64,000 nucleotides of DNA from Caldicellulosiruptor naganoensis (GCF_026914285.1 NZ_CP113864.1:1085001-1149000); one strand, 5' to 3'. Positions 40,371 through 48,165 are shown, counted from the stretch's first letter. Notes: a model not told the origin generated them from the letters alone. Made by a program: numbers and translations.

Positions 40371-40700
40371 ATGTTATACCATTTTTATGATGAGGAAAGC
40401 AAAATAGACTTCTTTGTTGGCTACAGTGACGTGTTTAAAGACAATCAGGTTGCAGGTGGTGGTTGTTTAATTTTAGAGGAAATGGGCATTTAAAATGTTT
40501 ATCTTCAAGTGAACAGAAAAATTGACAGAGACAAAAGAATAAAAGCGAGGTTTAAGCTATTAGAAGGGATTGATAAGGCTTTAGGAATGTTACCATTTCA
40601 AAGTAGTGTTGTAAGAGTGTATGCCGACGAGGACAAGCTTTCAGGTGTAATTGCTGTAGTGGACGAAAAAGAAGACGCAGAAGTTGTTATGACATACTGA
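40371..40700 (+). pseudogene. Small element gene with an in-frame stop codon
   Basis: ATG 40371 opens a 40-codon frame (MLYHFYDEESKIDFFVGYSD ...) ending at TAA 40491-40493. The same frame continues with NVYLQVNRKIDRDKRIKARF and on to a stop at 40700, giving a would-be protein of about 109 residues. Either the gene is broken by one nonsense change, or two small genes lie in the same frame (a GTG start at 40509 has no clear ribosome binding site). It begins 8 nt after the integrase stop. The family is not recognised. Confidence 0.55.
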
Positions 40701-40960
40701 GACAAAAAAGTTGTATGCACAAGTTTAAGCAACCTGTTTTATGTAAACTTTGTCAGGTAGAACACATGTTTGAGTATACCTTAATAGGGTATGGTATTAA
40801 GAAAAGAAAATAGCAATACCAAGCATTTGAATTGATGGCAAAATGCACAATAAAAATGAAGTATTCACTGCTATAAGTCATTGTTTTACCTTTTATTTCA
40901 ACAGTATCAAGGTTTTGCATATAGTGCAATTTTCACATAATAGCTAAAAAAATAAGGGTT

Positions 40961-41066
40961 TTGCAAGAGTTGTGGTATAATAATATATAGAAGGGTAAAA
41001 AGTGAATACTTTTAAAAGCTGCCTTCAGAAGAAGTTTTAAGCTTCTTTGGGGCAGCTTTTATTTTT
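40961..41066 (+). ncRNA. Candidate short transcript or attenuator leader ahead of XRE gene 1
   Basis: Possible promoter TTGCAA (40961-40966), 17-bp spacer, TATATA (40984-40989), with TATAAT also at 40976. About 20-75 nt downstream is a strong hairpin: GCTGCC (41018-41023)/GGCAGC (41051-41056) stacked on AAGAAG/CTTCTT, then TTTTATTTTT. A transcript would be about 70 nt unless it reads through into the XRE gene at 41096. The rest of 40701-41095 shows no gene. Confidence 0.45.
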
Positions 41067-41095
41067 GAAAAACACAGGAAAGGGGTTGTTTTGAG

Positions 41096-41308
41096 ATGAC
41101 AAAATTAGAATATTTGAAAAAACAGCATAATTTATCATCAGCTAAACTATCTTTGGCAGCTGGTATTAATTACACCTTGTTGACTTCAATTGAGAGAGGG
41201 GAAAGAAAAGCTTATCCAAAAATTAAAAGGAGATTAGCCGAATTTTTCAATGTGGCAGAAGATGACTTGTTTAATGAAGATGGGTCGTTGAAAGAGATTG
41301 AGGATTAA
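41096..41308 (+). CDS. XRE/Cro-type helix-turn-helix protein 1
   Basis: 70 residues, one HTH domain (LSSAKLSLAAGINYTLLTSI, about 14-33) and the tail NEDGSLKEIED. Likely repressor or activator of element functions. It is a paralogue of the next gene: both have ERGxRKxYPK in the recognition region and end in a xPDG/NEDG-S/TLK motif. Confidence 0.88.
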   Translation: MTKLEYLKKQHNLSSAKLSLAAGINYTLLTSIERGERKAYPKIKRRLAEFFNVAEDDLFNEDGSLKEIED

Positions 41309-41325
41309 TCTTTTTCAAGTAACAA

Positions 41326-41435
41326 TTGTGCAAAATCACGATTTTTAGAGGCAATTTATAGCTTCTAAAAGGAAAATCAGAAAGTAATTTAAGAAAAAAG
41401 TAGTTTTTTCAAGCACTAAAACATTTGTGCAAAAT
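41326..41435. repeat. Two TTGTGCAAAAT sites between the XRE genes
   Basis: TTGTGCAAAAT at 41326-41336 and TTTGTGCAAAAT at 41424-41435, 98 bp apart, in the 290-bp gap between the two regulators. The same motif, inverted and direct, recurs three times near the right end of the element. They may be operators or integrase arm sites. Confidence 0.45.
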
Positions 41436-41598
41436 ATGATTGTAAGGTGAGTATAAAAGTGGGAAATTATTAACAACTATGAGTTCTTTTGCTACACTAT
41501 ATTTAGGTTGAAGTAATTTTTAAAGAACAAGATATTGATGTTGCCCATTACTTTGAATATATTAAGTAGTGATAAAAAAAAAAGAAGGAGTGATATTT

Positions 41599-41820
41599 AT
41601 GACAGTTTTAGAAAAAATTAGAAAAGACAAGGGATTATCTCAAAGCAAGTTAGGACTTGCAATCGGTGTAAATCCTAACCTAATTTCACAAATCGAAAGG
41701 GGTTGGCGAAAACCTTATCCAAAATTATTGCAGTCTCTGGCAACGTTTTTGGGTGTGTCCATAGAAGAAATTGCAAATCCAGATGGCACACTAAAGGTGG
41801 TGGACAGCAAAACGGCATAA
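41599..41820 (+). CDS. XRE/Cro-type helix-turn-helix protein 2
   Basis: 73 residues. HTH domain KGLSQSKLGLAIGVNPNLIS (about 11-30), ERGWRKPYPK, then NPDGTLKVVDSKTA. ATG 41599 with AAGGAG 8 nt upstream is chosen over a GTG 30 nt earlier. With gene 1 it probably forms the control switch of the element. Confidence 0.88.
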   Translation: MTVLEKIRKDKGLSQSKLGLAIGVNPNLISQIERGWRKPYPKLLQSLATFLGVSIEEIANPDGTLKVVDSKTA

Positions 41821-41909
41821 AAAAAAAAGTGGTTCTTTTTTAAAACCACTTAAACAAGAAACAATTTTATTCTCCATTTAATTTTAATTATATCACAGCC
41901 AAAAGTCAA
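41819..41909 (-). ncRNA. Candidate antisense small RNA
   Basis: Minus strand: TTGACT (41909-41904), 17-bp spacer, TAAAAT (41886-41881), then about 25 nt of leader, a hairpin AAGTGGTT/AACCACTT (41851-41827) and ten T residues. It would give an RNA of about 55 nt that ends against the last codon of XRE gene 2. Plasmids often use such short RNAs for copy control; the role here is inference. Confidence 0.4.
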
Positions 41910-41963
41910 GAGTTATCAAAAAATAGTAGGCAATTTTCTGAAAATGAAAGGGGGTTTACAAAA

Positions 41964-42290
41964 ATGTTAATGAAAGTTTACAACAAATTTTTGCAACGCG
42001 AGGTTGTAGCTGGTGATTATAATTCCAGCGAAAAAGTCTTTTACAAAGAAGTTTTTACACGCAGCAAGTTACTTGTCCTAAATGCGTATGGAATTGAAAA
42101 GTGCGTTGTTGAAAAACTCAAGGAAAGAGGTTGTAAGCTAATACGGATTGAGGAGGTAGATACAGGAAATATCTTTGAAATTGACTTTGACAAGTTTATC
42201 GAAAAAGCTATTTTGCGTACATTTGGCAATTCCACGGAACAGTATTATTTGCCGCTAAAATACTTTACAAAGGTTGAAAAGGCTTCTTAA
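41964..42290 (+). CDS. Element protein of unknown function (108 aa)
   Basis: 108 residues, mixed alpha/beta, one Cys, no membrane segment. AAAGGGGG lies about 10 nt before ATG 41964; ATG 41970 is also possible. It ends just before a hairpin ahead of the primase gene. No family is recognised. Confidence 0.65.
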   Translation: MLMKVYNKFLQREVVAGDYNSSEKVFYKEVFTRSKLLVLNAYGIEKCVVEKLKERGCKLIRIEEVDTGNIFEIDFDKFIEKAILRTFGNSTEQYYLPLKYFTKVEKAS

Positions 42291-42298
42291 AATCCTTC

Positions 42299-42328
42299 GC
42301 TGCCCTATTCGGTTACCGGTAGGGCGGC
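42299..42328 (+). promoter_or_regulatory. Long hairpin ahead of the primase-helicase gene
   Basis: GCTGCCCTA (42299-42307) pairs with TAGGGCGGC (42320-42328); an inner CGG-TTA-CCG extends the stem. No T-run follows, so it is not a simple terminator. It could be an RNA control element or a single-strand initiation structure. Confidence 0.5.
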
Positions 42329-42372
42329 TTAATTGGTCTAAAATCAGCAAAACAAAAAAGGGGGGGCACAAA

Positions 42373-44202
42373 GTGGAAGCTAAAGACATTGTAAAGGCAA
42401 TCAAAGAAAAAATTGATATTGTTGACTACATAGGACGGTTTTTGTTCTTACAAAAGGAAGGTAGCAGCTACAAGGCTATCTGTCCATTTCACCCAGATAA
42501 AAACCCATCGTTTTATATCAAGCCCAGCGAACAGTTTTTTCATTGCTTTGGCTGTGGCGTTGGCGGTGATGTCATCAAATTTGCCCAGCTTTACCATAAC
42601 ATATCCTTTGGGGAGGCAATTAAGATGTTAGCCGAGGAAATAGGTTTGCCTATTAGTGATAAGCAAGCAGAAAACTTTACGCAAGACCAAAAACTTTCTC
42701 ATGACCAAATTGTAGCATATGTCGAAATATGTTCACAATGTGCAAAACTAACAAACTATTTCGCTGATAGGGGAATTTCACCTACCCTAATTGAGAAGTA
42801 CAAGCTGGGATATGATGTTGAAAATAACGCAATTGTACTACCTATCTTCCAAGACGGGCAGATAATAAGCTATGTGCGTCGCAATCTTGATGATAACAAG
42901 CCACGTTATGAATTCCCTAAAGGACACAAAGCGATACCTTTCAATTTGGACATACTCAAAGACGACCTGCAAACTAACGTTTTTATCACTGAAGGAATTT
43001 TTGACGCATTAACAATTGAAGCAGCAATTGGACAGCCAGCAATCGCACTAAATGGCTGCGAAAATCAAAACGAGTTTGTACAAATCCTAAATCGTATTAA
43101 GCCAGAGAACAAGAAGTTTTTTATCCTGTTTGACAACGACGAGGCAGGCAGCAAAGCAGCAAAACAACTTTTTGATAAGATGAAAAAACAGTATGAAGTG
43201 GCTATTTGTAGATGGGAAGGTGCACCTTACAAAGACATCAACGAGTTTTGGCAAAACTCTCAAGACGAGTGTATAAAGTTTTTAAAATGGCAGCTTAAAG
43301 CGGCTTTTTATCCCTATGCACTCATTAATTTTGCTGCCCAGTATGTTGATTTTCTCAAGTCTGATAAATTCAAAGCTATTTCCACAGGATTTAAGCAATT
43401 AGACGATGTGTTAAATGGGGGTTTTGTACCAGGAAACCTGTATGTCTTTGGTGCAAAGCCCAGCGTTGGTAAAACAACGTTTTTGTTGCAACTTATAGAC
43501 AACTTCTTACAGCAAGGTTATGAGTGTGTCTTCCTATCTGCCGAAATGCCAAAAGAAGAGATTTTGACAAGGATTTTTTGCCGTGAATATGGGCTTAGAA
43601 AGGCAAACGTGAAAGTCCCTGCTTTTGACTTCTATCGCAAACTCAGGACAAGAACAGCAAGAGAAGAAGAAATGCAAGAGTACATGAATGTTGTCAGAGA
43701 TTACACCCAAAAATTTGCTTTCAAGCTGCATATTGTGGAAGAACAAAAGCTTGACGATGTACCTTATATTCTTGACCGATTACAAAAACCTATCTTGTTC
43801 ATTGATTACTTACAGCTTCTCCAACCAGCAAAACCATATCAAAGCGATAAGCAACGAGTTGACCTGATAATGCAAGAGTTGTTTGAAATTAAAAACAAGT
43901 TTTTACTCCCAGTTGTAGCTATCAGCAGCTTGAATAGGGAAAGCTATGACGACGATGATATAAAAGCTTTCAAAGAATCTGGTTCAATTGAATATGGAAC
44001 AGCAGCCGCTTTCCTAATGAAAAGAGATGACGACAAACCTATTCACGATGACTACAAAGGTAATGGTTATACAATCAAATTCAATTGTGTCAAAAACAGA
44101 TATGGCAGCATAGGGGATGACATAACAATGCGATTCTGGGGTGGCATATACCTATTCGAGGAGGTTGAAAACAGTGAGAGAAAACCAAGCTTTGACAAGT
44201 AA
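42373..44202 (+). CDS. Primase-helicase fusion (CHC2 zinc finger, TOPRIM, RecA/DnaB-type)
   Basis: 609 residues. Residues 37-61 are a CHC2 zinc finger (CPFH ... CFGC), about 200-260 a TOPRIM domain (ITEGIFDA, FDNDEAGS) that makes primers, and from about 345 a DnaB-like helicase: Walker A GAKPSVGKTTF (about 360), LSAEMPKEEI, Walker B PILFIDYLQLL (about 474) and the Gln-like sensor region VVAISSLNRES. The order matches phage T7 gp4/Twinkle-type primase-helicases. GTG 42373 after GGGGGG. It would let the element replicate on its own helicase. Confidence 0.93.
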   Translation: MEAKDIVKAIKEKIDIVDYIGRFLFLQKEGSSYKAICPFHPDKNPSFYIKPSEQFFHCFGCGVGGDVIKFAQLYHNISFGEAIKMLAEEIGLPISDKQAENFTQDQKLSHDQIVAYVEICSQCAKLTNYFADRGISPTLIEKYKLGYDVENNAIVLPIFQDGQIISYVRRNLDDNKPRYEFPKGHKAIPFNLDILKDDLQTNVFITEGIFDALTIEAAIGQPAIALNGCENQNEFVQILNRIKPENKKFFILFDNDEAGSKAAKQLFDKMKKQYEVAICRWEGAPYKDINEFWQNSQDECIKFLKWQLKAAFYPYALINFAAQYVDFLKSDKFKAISTGFKQLDDVLNGGFVPGNLYVFGAKPSVGKTTFLLQLIDNFLQQGYECVFLSAEMPKEEILTRIFCREYGLRKANVKVPAFDFYRKLRTRTAREEEMQEYMNVVRDYTQKFAFKLHIVEEQKLDDVPYILDRLQKPILFIDYLQLLQPAKPYQSDKQRVDLIMQELFEIKNKFLLPVVAISSLNRESYDDDDIKAFKESGSIEYGTAAAFLMKRDDDKPIHDDYKGNGYTIKFNCVKNRYGSIGDDITMRFWGGIYLFEEVENSERKPSFDK

Positions 44203-45091
44203 ATTCATAGCCGAAATTAACCTTGCCATCAACCCAATTGTACCCTTTAGGGGAACAGCAACATTACAAAATGGCAAAGTCTTTTGGGAAAGTAAAACCA
44301 GTGAAGGCGGTATCATAAAAGGCATGAGTACGCGTACCCTAACAGAATTTGACCGAGAAATTTACTTTGCTATCCTCACCTATAAGGTCGAGAATGGTAT
44401 TATCGACAACACTTTTGAAATTCCCTTGACCTACCTTTTGAAAAAGAAAGGACTTAAAGTTTGCAAAGCGAATAAACAGAAACTTTTTGAGACCCTTTAT
44501 ACCCTTTTCCAAACAGGAATCCAAAGAGAGGAGTTTTATCGTCCCAATGGAGAGAGGAAAAAAGAAAGCTTCTATTTGCTGACTTCTTTAAGTTACTGTT
44601 ACAAAATCCTCAAAGAAGACAAAGAAGAAGAACGCAAAATAGGAGAAAATGATAGCTGGCTGCCTACCCAAGAAGGGAAGTACGTCAAGAAGGTCAAAGT
44701 TAGCATTCCACCTTCTATCAATGAAAACATCAATTTGCGTTACCTAATTTTTGGCGATTATCGAGTAATTGAAAAAATCAACAAAAACCAAGTCGCAAAG
44801 CGAATTTACTACTACTGTTTAAGTCGTTGCCGCAAGAACAATACACACAAACGTAACAAGGCAGCATTCATAAATGACATAATCCCCGAAAAACCATTAG
44901 AACAAGCAAGACCTTTAGTCATGCAAGCTTTGTCCTTGCTACAACAGTTAGGAGTGATTAGCTACCACTTTGACCTAAAAGATAATATCATCCTGCAAAT
45001 AACCGAGAAAGCACAAAAACATCTGGATGTTATAAATATACAGCTTGAAAAGTATAATTATACAGTCACACAGCAAGAAAAGCGGGAGTAA
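44174..45091 (+). CDS. Probable replication initiator protein
   Basis: 305 residues, basic, all-soluble, with winged-helix-like segments (FDREIYFAILTYKVENG and ARPLVMQALSLLQQLGVISY). No enzymatic motif is visible. Three 23-bp iterons start within its last codons and its stop lies inside iteron 1, the typical layout of plasmid Rep genes that bind iterons. GTG 44174 has GGAGG 9 nt upstream and overlaps the primase-helicase by 29 nt. The exact Rep family is not identified. Confidence 0.7.
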   Translation: MRENQALTSKFIAEINLAINPIVPFRGTATLQNGKVFWESKTSEGGIIKGMSTRTLTEFDREIYFAILTYKVENGIIDNTFEIPLTYLLKKKGLKVCKANKQKLFETLYTLFQTGIQREEFYRPNGERKKESFYLLTSLSYCYKILKEDKEEERKIGENDSWLPTQEGKYVKKVKVSIPPSINENINLRYLIFGDYRVIEKINKNQVAKRIYYYCLSRCRKNNTHKRNKAAFINDIIPEKPLEQARPLVMQALSLLQQLGVISYHFDLKDNIILQITEKAQKHLDVINIQLEKYNYTVTQQEKRE

Positions 45092-45145
45092 TTACCTATG
45101 AAAAGCGGGAGTATTTACCTACGAAAAGCGGGAGTAATTACCTGA
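45077..45145 (+). repeat. Three 23-bp iterons, probable replication origin
   Basis: GAAAAGCGGGAGTAATTACC occurs at 45077, 45100 (one change, TATTTACC) and 45123, each 23 bp apart. Iteron 1 spans the stop codon of the initiator gene. An adjacent AT-rich stretch and a perfect hairpin at 45209 complete an origin-like region. Confidence 0.85.
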
Positions 45146-45208
45146 CTTTTAGGGGACGCAAACCCTTGAAAATTCTGAGTTTTTCCCTTTTAAACTTAAA
45201 CATAAATA

Positions 45209-45231
45209 GGGAAGGGGTAAACCCTTCCCTA
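45209..45231. other. Perfect hairpin beside the iterons
   Basis: AGGGAAGGG (45209-45217) pairs with CCCTTCCCT (45223-45231) over GTAAA. No T-run follows on the plus strand; it may be part of the origin or control the next gene. Confidence 0.6.
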
Positions 45232-45310
45232 ACTGAATGAATAAAAATTACACACATGCTTTTCCCCTGCTTGAATAAAGTTGCAAACGCAAAAGGTGGA
45301 GGTTGCTGGT

Positions 45311-46030
45311 ATGCGACCGTGGGAGTGGCTTGCCCTAATTGAAGAGTCCAAGAATGTTGCAAACAATGTTGGCGTTGCTGCTGGTTGTCCATTGGTTGCT
45401 ACTGTTATAATGGACAAGGCAGCTATAACGCTGGTTAACCAAGTTAACCCAGTAAAAGCAGCAAGTAAGCAAGTTAACCACACAATAAGGCTTATGACTG
45501 AACTTGAAATAAGGGAAGTTGTAACAAAACAAAAGCCTTCCTACTTTGCAAAGCTGAAAAAGAAGGCTTATGACAAGCAACTTTGCAGTAAGGAAGGGCA
45601 TTTCTGGGCTATGATGGAGAGACTATCACAGGAGTTTGGAAAGAAAACTCCCAGTGAAAATGATTTGCAGCTGTACACAAAATTTGCAAAGTGTGCACAG
45701 CGAGAATGGGAAATTGAAAAGCTACAAACTTCCCTAAAAGTCAAGTGTCCTGCATGTAACGGTATAGATTTTGAGTTTGCCGAAAAAAGGCAGCAAAAGG
45801 GGTTTGTTTGCTTACAGTGTTTGAAAACAACGGGTAGAGTTGAATTTGTGGTTGGCGTTAAAATCGAAAACGATGTGACAGAATGGGCAGAACGCATAAC
45901 ATTAGGAACAGGACACCTTGTCCCTAATAGCAAGTGTACACGCTGCGGTGCAAGTTTTAAATGGTTTAGCAGCGACAAATGGGAAGGCTGGCTTTGTAGT
46001 GGTTGTGGCGAGGAATTTATAACGTGCTAA
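45311..46030 (+). CDS. Double zinc-ribbon element protein, function unknown
   Basis: 239 residues. The N-terminal half is helical and hydrophobic in part (NVANNVGVAAGCPLVATVIM). The C-terminal half has two Cys4 sets: CPAC ... CLQC (about 149-175) and CTRCG ... CSGCG (about 211-235), two zinc ribbons. ATG 45311 with GGTGGAGG 8 nt upstream. As the last gene and next to the origin, it may act in replication, partition or as cargo. No family recognised. Confidence 0.7.
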   Translation: MRPWEWLALIEESKNVANNVGVAAGCPLVATVIMDKAAITLVNQVNPVKAASKQVNHTIRLMTELEIREVVTKQKPSYFAKLKKKAYDKQLCSKEGHFWAMMERLSQEFGKKTPSENDLQLYTKFAKCAQREWEIEKLQTSLKVKCPACNGIDFEFAEKRQQKGFVCLQCLKTTGRVEFVVGVKIENDVTEWAERITLGTGHLVPNSKCTRCGASFKWFSSDKWEGWLCSGCGEEFITC

Positions 46031-46059
46031 AAGGCTTTAAAACGTGCATTAATTAGCAG

Positions 46060-46091
46060 GGACGTATCAAAATACGTCCTTTGTGTTTTTC
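46060..46091 (+). terminator. Terminator after the zinc-ribbon gene
   Basis: GGACGTAT (46060-46067) pairs with ATACGTCC (46072-46079) over CAAA, followed by TTTGTGTTTTT. It ends the element's main transcript. Confidence 0.85.
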
Positions 46092-47021
46092 GTTCAAAAG
46101 AAACCGGTTTCAAAGGATTTTGTCTTAAAAAATTGCCTTTGAGATTAGAAGTATCAAGGAATAGAAGGCAATTTATTTCTAAACAAGCAATATCAAGACT
46201 TTTCAGGTTTTGTTGAAAAATGGTATTTGCAATATAGAGACTGAATTGTTTATGTTAAGGTGTGAAGGTTATAAAAAGCTGGCAAATTCTTGAAATAATT
46301 TACATAAGTTGACAGTTAAAATACTGGGCAGGGATAGTAAAAGACTGGATTGAATGAGGTTAACATAATGCAACGTTTTGCACAAAATGAGTAAACTTTA
46401 GTGGGGTATTGGGTTTACACATCCAAGCCTTGAGAGATGGCTAATTGAGAATGATTTTCAATTAGAAAAATAGGGTCAAACTGCGTTATTTTGTAACTGG
46501 TAATGAAGAAGATAGGGCAGTTTACAGAAAAGAAAATAAATTACAACAAAGATGATTATTAGCATTTGGAAAGCCAAAGCTATGGCATAGTAAGACAAAT
46601 AAGGTGACGTTGTAAATTTATGTTTGCACAAAATAGCATTTTTGTGCAATGTTAAAATATAGAATTGATTTCTGGCAGCAAGTGTAAGGAAAGTAAAGCC
46701 ATGAAGCAGCCAAAAGCAAGGTGTAGGGGCAAGAAATTGAAGAAGGTTCATTGTTGCGTGCTGCCTTTAGCCGATATTTTGAAGCATAAAATTAGATGTT
46801 ATGATATGCTGTTATGGCAACAGATAGCAATTAAACTCAAACAAATTTTCTCTATTGAGAATTCTTTACTTTGGGGTTAAACTGATAACGAACAAACCAT
46901 ACAGGATTTTTGAATGTTTTAATTTGAGAACACTTAAAAGTCCTGTTCGGTAAATGAGTTTTTTAAAGGTGTTTGGTGGTTTTTGCGAGTAAAAAAACTC
47001 TTGACAATGCTTGAAAACCCT
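46092..47021. other. Right-end noncoding region of the element
   Basis: About 930 bp without a supported gene. It holds three TTTGTGCAAAAT-like sites (46376-46388 inverted, 46623-46634 inverted, 46639-46650 direct; the last two form a near palindrome). It ends with TTGACA (47001-47006), which is the -35 of the restored tRNA promoter. Position next to attR suits integrase arm sites or excision control. Confidence 0.5.
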
Positions 47022-47029
47022 ATTAAAAT
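47001..47029 (+). promoter_or_regulatory. Element-supplied promoter of the tRNA-Leu(TAA) cluster
   Basis: TTGACA (47001-47006), 17-bp spacer, TAAAAT (47024-47029). The -35 and most of the spacer lie outside the 60-bp repeat, so they came with the element. It resembles the original promoter left at 39142-39170 but the spacer differs. Confidence 0.75.
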
Positions 47030-47081
47030 ATATAATTGCGATGCCGGAGTGGCGGAACTGGCAGACGCACAGGACTTAAAA
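47022..47081 (+). repeat. attR: identical 60-bp copy
   Basis: Identical to 39163-39222. It ends in the anticodon loop of the intact tRNA-Leu(TAA). Confidence 0.93.
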
Positions 47082-47132
47082 TCCTGGGACCTGAATAAGG
47101 TCGTACCGGTTCAAGTCCGGTTTCCGGCACCA
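47043..47132 (+). tRNA. tRNA-Leu (anticodon TAA), reconstituted at attR
   Basis: GCCGGAG (47043-47049) pairs with TTCCGGC (47122-47128), discriminator A, encoded CCA. The anticodon loop CTTAAAA gives TAA. The 5' half up to the loop comes from the element, the 3' half from the host chromosome. Confidence 0.95.
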
Positions 47133-47137
47133 GATAT

Positions 47138-47213
<76 letters not shown>

Positions 47214-47233
47214 AATATAAATATAATGGGAAT

Positions 47234-47310
47234 GGCGGCGTAGCTCAGTTGGCTAGAGCATGCGGTTCATACCCGCAGTGTCAGCGGTTCGAATCCGTTC
47301 GCCGCCACCA
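47234..47310 (+). tRNA. tRNA-Met, elongator-like (anticodon CAT)
   Basis: GGCGGCG pairs with CGCCGCC, loop TTCATAC gives CAT, encoded CCA. A tRNA-Ile read through a lysidine-modified CAT anticodon cannot be excluded from sequence alone. Confidence 0.9.
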
Positions 47311-47339
47311 TTTTATGTTAAGAGGACATTTAAAGATAT

Positions 47340-47414
47340 GGCCCCGTGGTCAAGTGGTTAAGACACAGGCCTTTCACGCCTGTAACAGGGGTTCGAATCC
47401 CCTCGGGGTCACCA
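47340..47414 (+). tRNA. tRNA-Glu (anticodon TTC)
   Basis: GGCCCCG pairs with CGGGGTC, loop CTTTCAC gives TTC, encoded CCA. Last gene of the tRNA cluster; its synthetase gene gltX lies 4 kb downstream. Confidence 0.95.
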
Positions 47415-47431
47415 AAACAGAAAATATGAGC

Positions 47432-47465
47432 AAAAAGGGCTTTGTTAAAAGCCCTTTTTTATTTT
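47432..47465 (+). terminator. Terminator after the tRNA cluster
   Basis: AAAAAGGGCTTT and AAAGCCCTTTTTT form a long stem ending in TTTTTTATTTT. It closes the tRNA transcript just before the TetR promoter. Confidence 0.88.
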
Positions 47466-47467
47466 AG

Positions 47468-47518
47468 TTGTAAAAAATACAAAAATTTTTTATAATAAAA
47501 AGTAAGTAAGTACTTACT
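47468..47518 (+). promoter_or_regulatory. Promoter and TetR-type operator of the efflux operon
   Basis: TTGTAA (47468-47473), 17-bp spacer, TATAAT (47491-47496). A perfect 14-bp palindrome AGTAAGTACTTACT (47505-47518) covers the expected start site, the classic position for autorepression by the TetR protein encoded next. Confidence 0.7.
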
Positions 47519-47549
47519 GAAAAACTTAGGGGAGGAGAAGATATTAAAA

Positions 47550-48161
47550 TTGAGGAAAAGTGAAGATACTAAGAACAGAATAATTCAATCAGCCATAAAG
47601 TTGATTTCACAAAATGGTTATGCTGCCACAACAACAGCTCAAATAGCAAAAGAAGCAGGTATTTCTGAAGCTACACTGTTTAAGTATTTTAAAGACAAGG
47701 AGAATTTACTTCATAAAGTTGTAAGTGTTGCCCTGACACAAATCTTAGATTCTATTGCTCTTTCTCCTTTTAAAGAAAATATCAAAAAGAACAAGGATTT
47801 AAAAGCTTCTGAATTTTTGAGGTCAATTATAAATGAAAGACTTGAAATGCTGGACAAAAACATTGACCTTTTTAAGATTATTCTAATAGAAATTAATTAT
47901 AATGACTCTCTCAAAAATGAGGTTATAAAAAATATGGTGCCTAAAACCTGTGAGGCAAAGGGTTTGATTGAGAGGATACTAATACGAAAAGGGAATATTT
48001 CAAAAGAGATGGCAAAAGGCATTTCAAGAATGATGATAGGCACTCTTCTTACTTTTTTATTCCAAAAATATATTCTGGGCATTGAGACAACAAGTGATGA
48101 GATTGAAGAGGAGATAGAAAATGTATTAAATGTGATAAAAAAGTCTATTGGGGAGGAGTAA
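47550..48161 (+). CDS. TetR/AcrR family regulator
   Basis: 203 residues. N-terminal HTH with the family pattern ATTTAQIAKEAGISEATLFK (about 26-45) and YFKDKENLL; the C-terminal ligand domain is divergent, as usual. TTG start 47550 with GGGGAGGAG about 12 nt upstream; no other start fits. It heads the HlyD/ABC operon and likely represses it until an unknown compound binds. Confidence 0.92.
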   Translation: MRKSEDTKNRIIQSAIKLISQNGYAATTTAQIAKEAGISEATLFKYFKDKENLLHKVVSVALTQILDSIALSPFKENIKKNKDLKASEFLRSIINERLEMLDKNIDLFKIILIEINYNDSLKNEVIKNMVPKTCEAKGLIERILIRKGNISKEMAKGISRMMIGTLLTFLFQKYILGIETTSDEIEEEIENVLNVIKKSIGEE

Positions 48162-48165
48162 AAGG

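Larger units (their letters stand above)
39163..47081. mobile_element. 7.86-kb integrative plasmid-like element in tRNA-Leu(TAA)
   Basis: Perfect 60-bp direct repeats at 39163-39222 and 47022-47081 bound the element; the unit is 7,859 bp. Inside, all recognisable protein genes are on the plus strand: tyrosine integrase, a broken small gene, two XRE regulators, an unknown protein, a primase-helicase, a replication initiator with iterons, and a double zinc-ribbon protein. No capsid, terminase, conjugation, resistance or restriction genes are seen. Integration is in the anticodon loop of tRNA-Leu(TAA). The replication set suggests an integrated theta plasmid or a satellite. Confidence 0.9.

Noticed and set aside
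45077-45145. Short CRISPR-like array
   Set aside because: The three 23-bp units are directly adjacent with no spacers, so they are iterons; no cas genes are present anywhere in the window.
46476-46880. Overlapping open frames on both strands near the right end of the element
   Set aside because: No ribosome binding sites, unnatural composition and no family resemblance; treated as noncoding.
39163-47081. Prophage or phage-inducible island
   Set aside because: No terminase, capsid, portal, tail or lysis genes, and the regulators are not divergently arranged as in typical islands; the replication set fits a plasmid better, though a satellite is not excluded.
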